The position numbers and the translations under genes are program-made. A stretch of DNA of 64,000 nt from Rotaria macrura (Eukaryota > Rotifera > Eurotatoria > Philodinida > Philodinidae), in contig OENT01000001.1 of assembly GCA_900239685.1 (NCBI GenBank), positions 1 through 64,000 of the forward strand. Reading direction: 5' to 3'. This document shows, piece by piece, positions 61,079-64,000 of the stretch. The first letter of the stretch is position 1. The number at the start of each line of letters is the position of its first letter. The notes below the pieces were generated by a model. It ran no database searches, was not told where the DNA came from, and was given only the letters and a program-made list of their open reading frames with translations.

Positions 61079-61838
61079 TTACTGTTGTCGTCTTCTTTCC
61101 ATTTCGGTAGCTGTATCAAGATCCTTCCAGAAAAGCCCAAACTCTGGTGATACTGCAGTTCGTCTTGATACAATCAAACTCTGATAATCCTAGATAAAAT
61201 TAAAAGAATATAATCTAGATACAGCTGTTTGAACACAAAAGAGACCTTGATGGACATCGAATCAAGCTTAATCGGTTTTCGGGGTAATGAACCTATCGTT
61301 CTTTCTGTCTCAGAGACAGTTCGAGTTGGCTGATGGACTTCACTCAGACGAGAATCAACAAGAGAGACAGGTAGACGCCCCTTTTGTATTGCTTTACGTC
61401 GAGCACCAGCTTCAGTTTGGGTCAAGACCTGTGGTGATTCGTTGTGCATTGTATGTGCAGTTACAGTCATTGATTCCACTTTATTGGATTGGAGAAATAA
61501 AGAATTTGTGTGCTTTGGTTTGTCATTGAATGAAACTGATCTTCTATCGGCAACTTTTTGGCTATGCATCAATAATTGCTCATTTTTTCCAACAGGATTG
61601 ACTATCGTAGGTCTACAATCGTCAACACTGAAATTACGTACCAATAATTTAGTCTTTCTTGGAACACGATTGACCGATATATTGAAAAAGCTCGTGTTGG
61701 TTGGAACTCGAGCTGGTCCAGTGTTGTTTAAACTTACACGATCAATACGAGGTTGTTTCTGTATTGCCGATGTATTCGTTAATTTAAGGTTTGGTTCCAT
61801 TTTAGAATGAAAATTCCCAAAGAGACTGCTGTCAATAT
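61079..61838 (-). CDS. last two exons of an unknown basic protein
   Basis: Exons on the minus strand: 61838-61246 and 61189-61079, joined in phase (ATCAAG|GTCTCT donor, ATCTAG acceptor), ending MERRRQQ and stop. The first exon is preceded by a strong acceptor (TGTCTATTTCAG) and begins with two bases of a split codon, so upstream exons are missing; they should lie beyond 61.84 kb. The 233 visible residues are polar and basic with many Ser, Thr, Arg and Asn and no catalytic motif, probably disordered. RRSVSFND fits the RVxF pattern used for docking to protein phosphatase 1, and RKTKLLVRNFSVDD and EFGLFWKDLDTATEME look like short conserved motifs. Function unknown; an adaptor or cytoskeletal protein is possible. 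Confidence 0.65.
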
Positions 61839-63700
61839 CTGAAATAGACAAAATTTTCTTCGATTGTGTAAAAGAAAGAAAAGATCATTTTATTGCAAAT
61901 AATTCGGGATTTTCCTGTTTCATATAAATCGATTCATAACCGAAGCACAATAAAAACTCTGCATTATAGTCGATGGATATTTTGCAGATGGAAAGGATCT
62001 TCGTTCCAAGAGATAGAATCATTGTTTTCTTTCTAGATGCTAGACTATACGATTGTGCATATGGTTGTCAAATTCGACGTTCAATATTCATTTCAAATTA
62101 AAAACACGTGACGACGGTTTTTCGAGTAACGTTTATAGGAACTACTCTTGTTGTATATGGGATATTTTTACGATTGAAAAGAAGAAAAACAAGGGTATTG
62201 ATCCTTCAATAGATAATTTTTCTGAAGAACTTCCTCAAGACTAGTCGAGAAGTTTTCTGAAAAAAATGTAGACTATTTATTTTGTTTAGAATGTGAATTT
62301 TTCTTCAAAAAACCAGAAAATGAAGTCAAATTTTGAAAAACATCTTCTATAAAGGATTAGTAACTTGTTAATGATTCATGAATGGCCAATAGTTCTAACT
62401 TCAAATTTACATGGCTAACTGAACTTTGGTTAGTGATTCTGGTACATAATATTGCAGACCAGGATAGGCATCTCACAGTTCACGTGTGTTCCATTCGTGA
62501 CGAACGGGAACCTATCTCAAAATGTATCTATAGAAAACTTCTGAGCTTCTAATCGTTTGTGAATGAATTTCGATTCAAATTTGTAGCAAATCATTTAGAG
62601 CTCCGGCGTTCCTGTGACGGTGTGTTTGTGGGTGTAAATGATTACAGAGAATTATCAATCCACACCAAGAACCTCCCTACATAATCAAAATCTGTAAACA
62701 ATATCACGTGAAGATGGGATGCAAAACCAATAGAATTCGGTTTGTTCTGTAGAATGGCCTGTTTTCATGAATTTCCTCCTTAATCAAATTTGAAGAATTA
62801 TTTAAAATGTGATCCAAAAGCTTCTACTTTCAATAGCACTTTATTTTCGACACATTTTTTTATCAGTCACTTTCTCTGGTATGCTAATACCGTCCTTGCA
62901 GTATAGAACATTCCATACAGACGAGACATTCAACTGGTTTAAAGTGATTGCTGTGGCGTATTGTATTAATCAGGCCTCCTACAAACTTCAAAAATGAAAA
63001 AATCATGCATTTTATACCATAAATCAGAGAAAATGACGTATCACAAGATGAAAAAAACATTAATTGTGATGTATTAAAAATTCATTCACTAAAAACATAT
63101 TTCATGGAAAGGCATGAAACGGTTCTGATTCTGAATCCAAATTGTAGATTTTCATTGATGAGAATAGCCGTTTTCATCAATAAACTTCGTAATACATTAA
63201 AAATGAGTGTTCGTTTCATCATCTAAAATAGCATTTGCTTATTTTTTCAAATCACTAAACTGAATTTCAGATACTTATTCTATTATTAAGCGTTTTGATG
63301 ATGTCTATAGTAATTAAATTAACAGACAATGTATCGAGTTTGTTCAGACAGAAAAAAAGTATGGCCTGTCGGCGCATCATTTTTCGATGCCAGATAGAGA
63401 CTATCGTTTGAAGTCAAGTTGGATTTCTCTCCCTTTACAAAAAGTAGTCCAATAAAAATATAATCGATTACAAGAAAAACAGTTGTTTTCTCGCATTATG
63501 TTGTTCGTTTGCTTCTAATCCACACCAAAACATCTTGTTTTGAAAGATTCGAAAGAAAGTCATTTTTTAAAGATTGAATTTAACTCCGAAAAAACTTCTC
63601 TTTATTATCAGTACGTTGCTCTAAGAGAGATTAAAGCCATTTTTCAATTATATTAGAAGTCAACTATTTCATATTTCTTGTTGGGATGTAATTGCCAAAG
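61839..63700. other. stretch without supported exons
   Basis: Should contain missing upstream exons of the minus-strand gene ending at 61079 and perhaps those of the plus-strand gene at 63.7 kb, but none could be picked with confidence. A frame at 62053-62244 is open with ordinary composition and no splice support. Confidence 0.35.
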
Positions 63701-63930
63701 AGGATTGTTGTATCAATTTCTATGCTGCGAAAGATCATCTGATGCAACTAACTGATCAATATGTTGATAAAACAACGACTATACCTGTTTTGTTTCAAAT
63801 ACAATATTTAGCTGTCCTCGCGAAGAGTAATATTCAATTTTCGATCAAAGAACAACAATGTAGCAGCGCTGCAACCTTGCAATTCAACATATATAAATCA
63901 GATGATGCAGAGTTAACAAACGCTTATATG
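63701..63930 (+). CDS. internal exon of an unknown gene, cut by the window edge
   Basis: Open frame from an acceptor at about 63700 (CCAAAG|AG) to a good donor ATATG|GTATGC at 63930/63931. It reads EDCCINFYAAKDHLMQLTDQ, then VLFQIQYLAVLAKSNIQFSI, then TLQFNIYKSDDAELTNAYM. The pattern of hydrophobic residues at three- to four-residue spacing suggests packed helices of the TPR or HEAT kind, but this is only an impression. The downstream exon lies outside the window and upstream exons were not found. Confidence 0.45.
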
Positions 63931-64000
63931 GTATGCATAAATTTTGTTGTTTATTGATAAAAAAAAGAGATATGAAGCAGAAAATTCATTCTACCAACTA

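Noticed and set aside
61442..61810. 122-codon plus-strand frame
   Set aside because: Antisense shadow of the minus-strand exon 61838-61246, which has matching splice sites and joins in phase to a final exon.
1..64000. tRNA, rRNA or other structural RNA genes
   Set aside because: No cloverleaf with conserved internal promoter boxes or rRNA-like GC-rich conserved stretch was noticed by eye; a covariance-model search would be needed to exclude small ones.

Overview
Eukaryotic nuclear DNA, visibly AT-rich, with spliced genes carrying GT..AG introns of about 50 bp to over 5 kb. The best guess is an invertebrate of the bdelloid rotifer type. That is an inference from gene structure, base composition and the architecture of the minus-strand membrane protein (transmembrane segment, Thr-rich stalk, lectin-like C-terminal domain); no species is claimed. 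The genetic code is standard.

Layout. 1-6.4 kb is non-coding, with a decayed hAT-like element (4535-5510), a fresh hAT-type miniature element inside it (5093-5237, 8-bp target duplication) and a broken minus-strand gene remnant (5643-6162). 6.5-14.7 kb is the gene-dense part: a six-exon kinesin motor gene (+), a seven-exon small secreted Cys-rich protein gene (+), and convergent to them a Ser/Gln-rich protein gene of unknown function (-) with candidate 5' UTR exons near 17 kb. 14.7-34.1 kb is almost empty; the only convincing signals are a hAT-type miniature element (20128-20273) and a TATA box with an orphan first exon at 21.2-21.4 kb. 34.2-37.0 kb holds a nine-exon NAD kinase gene (+). 37-44.4 kb and 56-61 kb are crowded with palindrome-rich non-autonomous elements. 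44.7-55.2 kb is one long minus-strand gene for a single-pass membrane protein whose large introns carry further elements. 61.1-61.8 kb holds the last two exons of an unknown minus-strand gene, and 63.7 kb to the window end an internal exon of an unknown plus-strand gene.

The genes do not form an obvious pathway: NAD kinase makes NADP, the kinesin moves on microtubules, and the secreted and membrane proteins act outside the cell. The unusual part is the repeat fraction. Many elements have clear terminal inverted repeats, and several have target duplications, yet their bodies are not deleted transposases. They consist of one short self-complementary word reiterated, with a different word in each element (TACGGCCGTA, AATCCGATTGGATT, TTCGATTCGAA, GGAGTCGGAGTC, GAAGTAC, CCGGAAATTTCCGG, CCCTAGGGGAAATT). 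One family shares CCCAGGT termini flanked by TA, including a 3.3-kb member that carries a decayed spliced reading frame; a 915-bp almost perfect palindrome has an N at its exact centre.

All exon coordinates were derived by hand from splice signals, phase and family conservation, without transcript data.
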